This document shows, one piece after another, positions 31,672 to 40,005 of a DNA stretch of 64,000 nt. The stretch spans positions 1,427,501 through 1,491,500 of the forward strand of contig DATCMI010000001.1 of the NCBI GenBank assembly GCA_036563485.1. Reading direction: 5' to 3'. A program made the position numbers and the translations under genes. The notes beneath the pieces are model-generated. The model was not told where the DNA came from and searched no databases. It saw only the letters and a program-made list of their open reading frames with translations. Numbering within the stretch: position 1 is the first letter of the stretch; each line of letters starts with the position of its first letter. Origin of the DNA: Sphingomicrobium sp. (GTDB lineage: Bacteria > Pseudomonadota > Alphaproteobacteria > Sphingomonadales > Sphingomonadaceae).

Positions 31672-34188
31672 TCATCCGCGCTGCGACGCGCGCTTGGTCT
31701 TGAGGGTCGGGGCGGCGCTTGCCGGATCGTCCGGCCAAGGGTGCTTGGGATAGCGGCCGCGCATGTCCTTGGCGACCTCGCGCCAGCTTCCCGCCCAGAA
31801 GCGGGGCAGGTCCTTGGTGGTCTGGATCGGCCGGCCGGCGGGCGAGGTGATGGCGAGCGTCAGGGGGACGGCGCCATTGGCCAGCATCGGGTGCTGGGCG
31901 AGGCCGAACAACGCCTGGGCGCGGACTTCCACAATCGGGCCGCCGGGCGCGGCGTAATCGATTACGTGGCGACTTCCGGCGGGGCTGGCGAATTCGGCGG
32001 GTGCGAGGCGGTCGAGCTTTCGTGCGGCGTCGTAGCCGAGCAGGGTTTCGAGCGCGGAGGCGAGCGCGTGCGGCGGGATGTCTGACAGGCGGCGCTTGCC
32101 GGTGAGGAGCGGGGCCAGCCATTCGTCGGCGCGGTCGAGCAGCGTTTCCTCGTCGAGCGCCGGGATGCTGTCGTCGAAGCGGTGCGCGAAGGCGGCGCGG
32201 TGGCGGAGCTGGGTCGCGCGTTCGTCCCATGGCAGCAGGTGTAGCCCATGGTCGCGGAGGCCTTCGAGGAGGGCAGCGGCAATTGCTTCGAGATCAGGCT
32301 CTGGGTCGGGTCCCGACGACAGGCGGATTGCGCCAAGGCGGCGGCTGCGCGTCGGGGTGACCGAGCCGGTCGCAGGGTCGAAGTCGCCGTCCTGGCGGAT
32401 CTCGATCCGGTCGGCGAAGAGGTCGAGCACGTCTTTCTCGTCGATCGCCGCGGCGGAGAGGATGCGGGCACCCGATGCGGCACCTGCTACTTCGCCGACA
32501 GCGAGCCACTGGCTGCTTGCCAGCGGGGAGGCGGGGTCGAGGCGAAAGCCGCGGCCGCCCACTGACTGCCAGCTTTCGCCCGAGGCGTCGCGACGGCGGG
32601 AGACGCGATCGGGGAAAGCGAGCGCGAGAGCTGCGGCGATATATTCTCCCCCTCCCGCTGGGCGGGAGGGGGTCGGGGGGAGGGAGTGTCTGTCGCGCTG
32701 AACAGGCCCTCCCCCAGCCCCCCCCGCAAGCGAGAGGGGAGTCCTGTGCAGCCAATTGGCCGCCATCTTTCTGGCCGCCTCGGCACGGGGCGAGTGGTCG
32801 TTCTGCCAACGGCGCCAACGCAGTTCGAGGTCCGGGTCGTTGCCGCCGAGGCCCCGCTCGGTGAGCAATGCGGCGACGTCCGCGGCGGCGGCGCCAATGC
32901 CGAGCGCGCTCGCATCCATGAGCATGTGGGCGAGGCGCGGCTCTAGCGGCAGCGCGGCAATGGCGCGGCCGTGGTCGGTGATGCGGCCGTCTTCGTCGAT
33001 GGCGCCGAGGGTCGTCAGGCGCTTGCGCGCTTCGTCGAGCGCGGCGGCCGGCGGCGGGTCTATGAAGGGCAGGCGGCGCGGGTCGGCTTCCCCCCACAAA
33101 AGGGAGCTGAGAAGGAGCGCAGAGAGGTCGGCTTCAAGGATTTCGGGCGGGTCGTGGGCCGGCATCGAAGCGGTTGCGGCTTCTTCCCACAGCCGGATGG
33201 CGACGCCGGGCGCCTGACGCGCCGAGCGGCCCGCGCGCTGGGTGGCGGCGGCGCGACTTGCCCGTTCGGTGACGAGGCGAGTGAGGCCGGCGCCGCGGTC
33301 GTAGCGCGGGCGGCGGGCGAGGCCGCTGTCGATGACGATGCGCACGTCCTGCAGCGTGACGCTGGTTTCCGCGATGCTGGTGGCAAGGACCAGCTTGCGC
33401 CTGCCCGGGGGCGGCGGTGCGAGGGCGGCGCGCTGGGCCGCCGGGTCGATGCCGCCGTGGAGCTTATGCAGGTCGACATCGACCGCCAGCGATCCGAGCG
33501 CGTCGGCGGTACGCTCGATCTCGGCGACGCCGGGCAGGAAAGCGAGCAGCGAGCCTTCATGCTCGCCGAGCGCGCTTCGGATAGCGGACGCCATTTGCGG
33601 CTCGATCCGCGCGGCGGCGTCGCGGCCGATGTGGCGGATCTCGAGCGGGAAGCTCTTGCCCTCGCTGGTGATGACAGGCGGCTCACCGAGCAGGCGGCGG
33701 AAGCGGTCGGCATCGAGTGTCGCCGACATGGCGAGGAGCTTCAGGTCGGGACGGAGCGCGCTTGCGGCGTCCAGCGCGAAAGCGAGCGCCAGGTCATTGT
33801 CGAGGCTGCGTTCGTGGACTTCGTCGAACAGGACGGCGGAGACGCCGGCGAGTTCCGGGTCGGCTTCGATGCGCGCCAGGAAGACGCCGTGCGTCATGGC
33901 GATGACGCGGGTCGCCTTACCGACCTTGCTGTCGAGGCGGGTTGCGTAGCCGATCGTTTCGCCGGGCTTTTGCCCGAGCGCCGCGGCCATGAACTCGGCG
34001 GCTGCGCGGGCGGCGAGGCGGCGCGGGACGAGCAGCAGGATCTGGCCGCCGCACCAGGGCTGATCGAGAAGCGCGGGCGCGACCTTGGTGGTCTTGCCGG
34101 CGCCCGGCGGGGCGATCAGCAGCGCTCGATCGTGCTCGCGCAATGAGGCAAGCAGTTCGGGGAGGACTTCGTCGATCGGCAGGCGCAT
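31672..34188 (-). CDS. hrpB: ATP-dependent helicase HrpB, with in-frame repeat insertion
   Basis: An 838-residue DEAH helicase: Walker A APPGAGKTTKV (about 25-35), DEVHERSLD (about 117-125), SAT motif MSATLDADRF, motif VI QRAGRSAR, and the HrpB C-terminal domain. Residues about 479-516 (GGAGGGPVQRDRH and following, rich in Gly and Pro) come from a palindromic repeat at 32648-32738 and interrupt the normal family sequence in frame. The reading frame is intact, so the helicase is probably functional. Confidence 0.93.
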   Translation of the reverse strand: MRLPIDEVLPELLASLREHDRALLIAPPGAGKTTKVAPALLDQPWCGGQILLLVPRRLAARAAAEFMAAALGQKPGETIGYATRLDSKVGKATRVIAMTHGVFLARIEADPELAGVSAVLFDEVHERSLDNDLALAFALDAASALRPDLKLLAMSATLDADRFRRLLGEPPVITSEGKSFPLEIRHIGRDAAARIEPQMASAIRSALGEHEGSLLAFLPGVAEIERTADALGSLAVDVDLHKLHGGIDPAAQRAALAPPPPGRRKLVLATSIAETSVTLQDVRIVIDSGLARRPRYDRGAGLTRLVTERASRAAATQRAGRSARQAPGVAIRLWEEAATASMPAHDPPEILEADLSALLLSSLLWGEADPRRLPFIDPPPAAALDEARKRLTTLGAIDEDGRITDHGRAIAALPLEPRLAHMLMDASALGIGAAAADVAALLTERGLGGNDPDLELRWRRWQNDHSPRAEAARKMAANWLHRTPLSLAGGAGGGPVQRDRHSLPPTPSRPAGGGEYIAAALALAFPDRVSRRRDASGESWQSVGGRGFRLDPASPLASSQWLAVGEVAGAASGARILSAAAIDEKDVLDLFADRIEIRQDGDFDPATGSVTPTRSRRLGAIRLSSGPDPEPDLEAIAAALLEGLRDHGLHLLPWDERATQLRHRAAFAHRFDDSIPALDEETLLDRADEWLAPLLTGKRRLSDIPPHALASALETLLGYDAARKLDRLAPAEFASPAGSRHVIDYAAPGGPIVEVRAQALFGLAQHPMLANGAVPLTLAITSPAGRPIQTTKDLPRFWAGSWREVAKDMRGRYPKHPWPDDPASAAPTLKTKRASQRG
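32648..32738. repeat. Palindromic repeat element inside hrpB
   Basis: An 11-bp perfect hairpin (32648-32658 with 32662-32672) is followed by G-rich and C-rich blocks (32674-32685 and 32707-32724) that can pair with each other. The composition (CCCTCCCGC, GGGGGGAGGG) is unlike the flanking helicase codons. Its length keeps the hrpB frame open. Confidence 0.7.
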
Positions 34189-34199
34189 TGGCGCGCGCG

Positions 34200-35213
34200 C
34201 TAGTAAGCGCGGGCGACCGCGAATTCGGCGGCTTCGGTCAGCGCCGACTTGGCCTTGCTCGCGGGGAACATGGCGAGCGCGTCGATGGCCCGGCGGGCAT
34301 ATTGGCGCGCGCGCTCGACCGTGTCGGCAAGCGCGTCCGTCGAATTCAGGAGGCCGGTCGCATGGGCGAGGTCCTCGTCCGAGATGCGCTCGCCGCCGAT
34401 CGCCGCGCGCCAGAAGCTGCGGTCCTCATCGCTGCCGCGCGCGTAGGCGAGGATCACCGGAAGCGTCATTTTGCCGTCGCGGAAGTCGTCGCCGACGCCC
34501 TTGCCCATGGTGGCGGCGTCGGATGCATAATCGATGACGTCGTCGGTCAGCTGGAAAGCGATGCCGAGATTGCGGCCATAGGCATCGAGCGCAAGCTCGG
34601 CGGCTTCGCTGGCCTCGGCGACCACCGGTGAAACGCGGCAGGCGGCGGCGAACAAAGCGGCGGTCTTGGCGCTGATGATGTGGAGATAATGGTCTTCGTC
34701 GGTGTCGACCTGCCGCTGGGCGGTGAGCTGGTCGACCTCGCCTTCCGCGATCACGGCGGAGGCGTGGCTGAGGATCTTCAGCACCTTGAGGCTGCCGTCC
34801 TCGACCATCAGTTCGAAGGCGCGGGAGAAGAGGAAGTCGCCGACCAGGACGCTGGCCGGATTGCCCCAGATGAGGTTGGCGGTGCGCTTGCCGCGACGCA
34901 TGCCCGAGCCGTCGACGACATCGTCGTGGAGGAGCGTCGCGGTATGGATGAATTCGACGGCGGCGGCGAGCTTGTGGTGGCGGGTGCCGGGGTAGCCGAG
35001 CAGGGTGCCGCTCGCGAGGGTCAGCATCGGCCGCATGCGCTTGCCGCCGCCGGCGATCAGGTGGCCGGCAAGCTCCGGGATCAGCGCGACCTTGCTCTGC
35101 ATGCGCTCGAGGATGACGGCGTTGACGCCGTTCATGTCGGCGGCGGTGAGCGCCATCAGCGCGTCGAGCGAGGGCGGACGCTGGCCGGTCAGCGGGTGGA
35201 CGGTGGCGGACAC
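34200..35213 (-). CDS. Polyprenyl diphosphate synthase (octaprenyl/decaprenyl type)
   Basis: A 337-residue trans-prenyltransferase with the first aspartate-rich motif in LLHDDVVDGSGMRRGKR (about 105), the second in QLTDDVIDYASD (about 235), and the GGGKRMRP substrate loop (about 56). It makes the long isoprenoid tail of ubiquinone from IPP. Chain length (C40 or C50) cannot be read from the sequence by eye. It lies just upstream of hrpB with an 11-bp gap. Confidence 0.93.
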   Translation of the reverse strand: MSATVHPLTGQRPPSLDALMALTAADMNGVNAVILERMQSKVALIPELAGHLIAGGGKRMRPMLTLASGTLLGYPGTRHHKLAAAVEFIHTATLLHDDVVDGSGMRRGKRTANLIWGNPASVLVGDFLFSRAFELMVEDGSLKVLKILSHASAVIAEGEVDQLTAQRQVDTDEDHYLHIISAKTAALFAAACRVSPVVAEASEAAELALDAYGRNLGIAFQLTDDVIDYASDAATMGKGVGDDFRDGKMTLPVILAYARGSDEDRSFWRAAIGGERISDEDLAHATGLLNSTDALADTVERARQYARRAIDALAMFPASKAKSALTEAAEFAVARAY

Positions 35214-35253
35214 GGCGCCGCCCTAGCCGGGCAGCGCCGTTTTTCCTAGCCGC

Positions 35254-37278
35254 CTACCAGACGTGGACGCGCTGCTCCGGCGGCAGATAGAGCTTGTCGC
35301 CGGGCTGCACGTTGAACGCCTTGTACCAGGCGTCCATGTTCCGGACGACGCCGTTGACCCGGTACTTGGACGGCGAGTGCGGGTCGCTGAGCAGCTGGGC
35401 ACGGACCGCGCCTTCCCGGAACTTGCTTTCCCAGCTGTAGCCGTAGGCGATGAAGAAGCGCTGGTCGCCGGTTAGGCCGTCGATGACCGGCGGCTCGCCA
35501 TGTTCGGCGACGTAGCGGCGGTAGGCAGCATAAGCGATTTCCAGGCCGCCGAGGTCGCCCAAATTCTCGCCGAGCGTCAGCTGTCCCTTGATGCGGACGC
35601 CCGGGATCGGCTCATACTCGTCATACTGCTTCACGAGCGCCTGCGCCTGCTTGTTGTAGGCATTGGCGCTGGCCGGGGTCCACCAGTCGCGCAGGCGCCC
35701 TTGCGCGTCGTAAAGCCTTCCCTGGTCGTCGAAACCGTGGCCGATCTCATGACCGATAGTCGCGCCGATGCTGCCGTAGTTCGACGCCGGATCGGCGTTC
35801 GGGTCGAAATAAGGCGGCTGCAGGATCGCGGCGGGGAAGGTGATCTGGTTGGTCGACGGATTGTAATAAGCGTTGTTGGTCTGCGGGAGCATGTCCCAGA
35901 GCGATTTGTCGACCGGCTTCTTCATCCGCTCGACGAGCAGGTTCCAGTCGAAGTCGGACGAGCGGATGACGTTGCCGAGCAGGTCGTCGCGGCGCACGTC
36001 GAGCGACGAATAGTCGATATATTCCTTCGGGTGGCCGGTGCGCGGGTCGAAGCTGGCGAGCTTCTCAAGCGCCTGCTTTCGGGTCGGCTCGTCCATCCAG
36101 CTGTTGGTCTTGATCTTCTCTTCGAGCGCGGCGCGGATGTTGGCGATGAGCTCGCCCATCTGGCGGTCGCTTTCCGGCGGATAATGTTCGTCGACGTAGA
36201 ATTTGCCGACGCCTTCGCCGAGCGCGCCGTTGACGATGTCGACGCCGCGCTTCCAGCGGTCGCGCTGCACCGGCACGTCGCGCAGCGTCTTCGAATAGAA
36301 GTTGAACCGCGCTTCATCGAACGCGGCAGGCAGATATTGCGCATGGTCGCTGACGAAGCGGTAGGCGAGCCAGTCTTTCCAGGTCGACAGCGGCGTCGAG
36401 GCGACCAGCCTGGCTTCGTCGCGGATGGCGCTCTTCTGCGCGACGACGACCCGCTTCTCGTCGGCGAGCTTCAGCTCCTTGAGGAACGGCGTCCAGGCGA
36501 AGCTCGGCGCGTACGCGCGAAGCTGCGCCAGTGTCATCGGATTATCGGTCGCCTTGGCGTCGCGGCTCTGCTCGGGCGTCCACATCACCTTCGCAATGGC
36601 GGTTTCAAGCGCCATGATGCGGTCGGCCTTGGCGGCCGCATCGGGAATGCCAGCGAGTTCCTGAACCTTCGTCACATAGGCGCGATAGGCGGCGCGGAAC
36701 GCGTCATATTTGGCGCCCTTGAGCAGATAATAATCGCGTCCGGGCATGCCGAGGCCGCCCTGGTAGAGGGTGACGACATAACGGGTCGGATCGTCGTTGG
36801 CCGGCTGGATGTAGGGATTGATCGGCGACGCGAACCCGGCGGCGCCGAACAGCCGCGCAAGCTCCGTCTTGGTGCGGACATCGGCGATCTGCTTGAAGTA
36901 AGGCTGGAGCGGTCTGGTGCCGAGCTGCTCGATTGCCTGCGTGTCCATCCAGCTGCCGTAGAAATCGCCGATCTGCTGGCCGAGCTTGCCCGACGTCTGC
37001 GGGTCCCTGGCCTTGGCTTCGATGATCGAGCGGACGTCCTTTTCGATCTGGTCGTTGAGCACGGAATCGATGCCGACAAAGGTGCGGTCGGGCGCAATCT
37101 CCGTGCGCGCCGCCCACGCGCCGTTCACGTAGTTCCAGAAGTCGTCGCCGGGCTTCACGGCCCGGTCCATGGCCGCTGCGTCATAGCCCCAGCTGCCGAA
37201 CTTCGGCGGCGCCGCGTCAGCCGTCGCACCGATCGCCAACAAGCTCGCGGCCGCGAGCGCCAAAACCCTGAACTTCAT
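35254..37278 (-). CDS. M13 family zinc metallopeptidase (neprilysin type), exported
   Basis: The 674-residue protein has a signal peptide (ending TADAAPP, about 22) and the M13 domains. The zinc site is IGHEIGHGFDDQG (HExxH) with the downstream glutamate in ENLGDLGG. The substrate-binding region is NAYYNPSTNQITFPAAIL. The C-terminus ends VHVW, like other M13 proteases (usually CxVW). It probably degrades peptides in the periplasm, together functionally with the S46 peptidase and PepN. Confidence 0.95.
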   Translation of the reverse strand: MKFRVLALAAASLLAIGATADAAPPKFGSWGYDAAAMDRAVKPGDDFWNYVNGAWAARTEIAPDRTFVGIDSVLNDQIEKDVRSIIEAKARDPQTSGKLGQQIGDFYGSWMDTQAIEQLGTRPLQPYFKQIADVRTKTELARLFGAAGFASPINPYIQPANDDPTRYVVTLYQGGLGMPGRDYYLLKGAKYDAFRAAYRAYVTKVQELAGIPDAAAKADRIMALETAIAKVMWTPEQSRDAKATDNPMTLAQLRAYAPSFAWTPFLKELKLADEKRVVVAQKSAIRDEARLVASTPLSTWKDWLAYRFVSDHAQYLPAAFDEARFNFYSKTLRDVPVQRDRWKRGVDIVNGALGEGVGKFYVDEHYPPESDRQMGELIANIRAALEEKIKTNSWMDEPTRKQALEKLASFDPRTGHPKEYIDYSSLDVRRDDLLGNVIRSSDFDWNLLVERMKKPVDKSLWDMLPQTNNAYYNPSTNQITFPAAILQPPYFDPNADPASNYGSIGATIGHEIGHGFDDQGRLYDAQGRLRDWWTPASANAYNKQAQALVKQYDEYEPIPGVRIKGQLTLGENLGDLGGLEIAYAAYRRYVAEHGEPPVIDGLTGDQRFFIAYGYSWESKFREGAVRAQLLSDPHSPSKYRVNGVVRNMDAWYKAFNVQPGDKLYLPPEQRVHVW

Positions 37279-37364
37279 CGATAAACTCCTACCCCGGTGT
37301 GGCCGGCAGAATGGCGGCAGCGCGATGGTTCGTCAAAAGGCCGTTCGACGAACGGCGGTGGCGC

Positions 37365-38777
37365 TTAGCCGGCGGGCAGCGTCAGGCGGGCAAGGAGCCC
37401 GCCCAGGTCTTCACTCTCCTCGAGCGAGATCCGGCCGCCGTAGATTTCGGCGACGTCGCGGACGATCGCGAGGCCGAGGCCGGTGCCGGGCTTGCCGGTC
37501 GTGTCCAGACGCGCGCCGCGGGTGAAGAGCTCGCCGCGGCGCTCTTCGGGGATGCCGGGTCCATCGTCCTCAATGACGATATCGACGAACTTGCCCTGCG
37601 GCTCGACCGTCACGAACAGGCGCCCACCACCATATTTGGCGGCGTTTTCGATGAGGTTGCCAAGCATTTCGTCGAGGTCCTGGCGCTCGACGCGAACCTC
37701 GGCCTCGCGGGCGCCGGCAATGTCGATCGTCACATGTTCGTAGAGGCGGTCAACCGCGCGCTGCACCGCCTGGACGCTGTCCCAGACGCGGCTGCGCGCC
37801 TGGGCCGCGGCTCGGCGGCCGATGGCGCGGGCGCGCGCGAGATGGTGGTCGACCTGGCGGCGCATCACCACCGCTTCGCGGCAGACGGTGTCGGCGAGGT
37901 CCGGCGAGCGCGCCGTCGCGGCATTGGTGATGACGGTCAACGGCGTCTTCAGCGCATGGGCGAGGTTGCCGGCGTGGCGGCGCGCTTCCTCGGCCTGGTC
38001 TTCGCTGTGACTGAGCAGCTGGTTGATTTCTTCGGTCAGCGGGCGGATTTCGGCCGGGAAATTGTCGCCCACCCGAGTCTTTTCGCCGGAGCGGATCGCG
38101 GCGACTTCGCGGCGGACGCGGCGCAGCGGCCAGAGGCCGTACACGGTCTGCAAGGCGGCGAGGATCAGGAGGCCGAAGCCGAGCGCGGCGAAGCTCCAGA
38201 ACAAGGTGGCGCGAAGGCGGCTCATCTGCTGGTCGATGGTGTCGCGCGACTGGGCCACCTGATAGCGCCACCAGACGTCCGAGCCCGGCAGCCGCACGTC
38301 GCGCTCGGCGATCCGCAGCGGCTCGGCGTGGCCGGCGGTCGAGAATTCGTCGCTGTTGTAGAGATGCGGGTCGACGTCCTTGTGACCGCCCGAGACTTCG
38401 AGCCGCCGGTCCCACAGCGACCGGGACGGGAAGGTTTCGACGCCGGTGCCGCTGATCTGGAAGTAGAGGCCGGAATAAGGTTCGACGAAGCGCTGGTCGG
38501 CGGGCGGGCGGTTGAACCGCACTTCGCCGTCGGGGCCGATCTCCGACGACGCGACCATCGAGTTGAGGATGAAGAGGATCTGGTTGTCGAAGCTGTCGAC
38601 AATCGAACGCGACAGCACGCGGTCCAGTGCATAGCCGCCGGTCAGCAGCAGTGCCGCGATCCACAATGCGGCGACGCCGATCATACGACGGGTTAGCGAG
38701 CCGATGCGCGGACGCCTCGGCTTGGCTGCGGCAGGCTCCGCCTCCGCCGCTACAGGTGCGGCGGATAAGCGGTTCAA
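37365..38777 (-). CDS. Sensor histidine kinase
   Basis: The 470-residue kinase has two membrane segments (about 30-52 and 195-215) bracketing a periplasmic sensor of about 140 residues, then HAMP-like and DHp regions. The phosphoacceptor is in NLAHALKTPLTV. The ATPase domain has MLGNLIENAAKYGG (N box), DDGPGIP and GTGLGLAIV. It overlaps the response regulator gene by ATGA, so the pair is translated together. The AHALKTPL form is typical of PhoQ-like kinases. Confidence 0.93.
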   Translation of the reverse strand: MNRLSAAPVAAEAEPAAAKPRRPRIGSLTRRMIGVAALWIAALLLTGGYALDRVLSRSIVDSFDNQILFILNSMVASSEIGPDGEVRFNRPPADQRFVEPYSGLYFQISGTGVETFPSRSLWDRRLEVSGGHKDVDPHLYNSDEFSTAGHAEPLRIAERDVRLPGSDVWWRYQVAQSRDTIDQQMSRLRATLFWSFAALGFGLLILAALQTVYGLWPLRRVRREVAAIRSGEKTRVGDNFPAEIRPLTEEINQLLSHSEDQAEEARRHAGNLAHALKTPLTVITNAATARSPDLADTVCREAVVMRRQVDHHLARARAIGRRAAAQARSRVWDSVQAVQRAVDRLYEHVTIDIAGAREAEVRVERQDLDEMLGNLIENAAKYGGGRLFVTVEPQGKFVDIVIEDDGPGIPEERRGELFTRGARLDTTGKPGTGLGLAIVRDVAEIYGGRISLEESEDLGGLLARLTLPAG

Positions 38778-39439
38778 GAGGCCGGCTCTTCCAGGCTGTA
38801 GCCGAGGCCGCGGATGGTGGTGATCACGTCAGCGCCCAGCTTCTTGCGGATGCGCGTCACGAATACTTCGATGGTGTTGGAGTCGCGGTCGAAATCCTGG
38901 TCGTAGATATGCTCGATCAGCTCCGTGCGGCTGACCACCTTGCCTTTGTGGTGCATCAAATAGGACAGGAGCTTGTATTCCTGCGCCGTCAGCTTCACCG
39001 GCTCGCCGGCCTTGGTGACCTTGCCCGAGCGGGTATCGAGGCGGATGTCGCCCGCGATCAGCTCGCTGGACGCATTGCCGGACGAGCGGCGGATCAGCGC
39101 GCGAAGCCGCGCGATCAATTCCTCGGTCTGGAAAGGTTTGGCGAGATAGTCGTCGGCCCCCGCGTCAAGGCCCGCCACCTTGTCCGACCAGCTGTCGCGC
39201 GCGGTCAGGACGAGGACCGGCATCTTGCGGCCTTCCTTGCGCCAGCGGTCGAGGACGGTGAGTCCGTCGACTTCGGGGAGCCCGAGATCGAGGATCACAG
39301 CGTCGTAATTCTCGGTGGAGCCGAGATAATGGCCGTCTTCGCCATCGGTGGCGAGATCGACCGCATAGCCGGCGCCTTCGAGCGTCGAGCGCAGCTGGCG
39401 GCCGAGATTGGGTTCGTCTTCGACGATGAGAACGCGCAT
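38774..39439 (-). CDS. OmpR/PhoP-family response regulator
   Basis: The ATG 39439, with GGGGAG just upstream, gives 221 residues. The receiver starts MRVLIVEDEPN, the phosphoacceptor aspartate is in VILDLGLPEVDG (about 51), and the lysine is in LAKPF. The winged-helix domain (about 125-218) ends TTIRGLGYSLE. It is the partner of the kinase that follows it. A PepSY-type exported protein is encoded 118 bp upstream on the same strand. Confidence 0.94.
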   Translation of the reverse strand: MRVLIVEDEPNLGRQLRSTLEGAGYAVDLATDGEDGHYLGSTENYDAVILDLGLPEVDGLTVLDRWRKEGRKMPVLVLTARDSWSDKVAGLDAGADDYLAKPFQTEELIARLRALIRRSSGNASSELIAGDIRLDTRSGKVTKAGEPVKLTAQEYKLLSYLMHHKGKVVSRTELIEHIYDQDFDRDSNTIEVFVTRIRKKLGADVITTIRGLGYSLEEPAS

Positions 39440-39557
39440 CAATGCTCCCCGGAGCTGTTCAGGTTCATGGCCCCAACACGCGTTGCGGCGAGAGGTTGCT
39501 TTAACGAAACAACTGGGAACGGCGGCGGAAAAGTCAATGCGCTGCCGGAACGAGCCT

Positions 39558-39857
39558 TCAGGGCGCGGAGCGACGGATGATCCGGCCGGTCTGGGGATCG
39601 ACATCGACCCAGATCACGCGGCCATCCTGGATGAACTTCATGCGGTAGGTGCCGCCGTTGAGCTCCGGCCCGAGATAGTCCGCACCGCCCATGAACGGGA
39701 TTACGCGGCGCTCGAGCTGCGGCAGCGGCATGGAGCGGCCCTGCAGGCGTCCCTTGAAGGCCTGCTGCGATTCGCGCGGGGGATCGGCCAGCGCCGGAGC
39801 GCTGGTCAGGCCGGCAGCAAGAACGCCGGCAACGAGAAGGGTACGCAAAAGGTTCAT
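39558..39857 (-). CDS. Exported PepSY-like protein
   Basis: The ATG 39857 gives a 99-residue protein with a signal peptide (MNLLRTLLVAGVLAAGL, ending ALADPP). The PepSY-like domain is YRMKFIQDGRVIWVDVDP followed by TGRII. Small PepSY proteins often sit beside PhoPQ-like two-component genes, and may modulate the kinase or a periplasmic protease. Upstream in-frame codons are not convincing. Confidence 0.8.
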   Translation of the reverse strand: MNLLRTLLVAGVLAAGLTSAPALADPPRESQQAFKGRLQGRSMPLPQLERRVIPFMGGADYLGPELNGGTYRMKFIQDGRVIWVDVDPQTGRIIRRSAP

Positions 39858-40005
39858 CACTCGACTCAAGCTGTCGAAGTCCTTTCTACCAGCGGCCATT
39901 GAATTGACTATGAACACAGGACCTTGGGCCCGTTCAGGTGCCGGGCGTTGCCGATCCGCCACATAAGGGTTCACGACAGCGTTGGTCCTTCGCTAGGGCG
40001 GCGCC

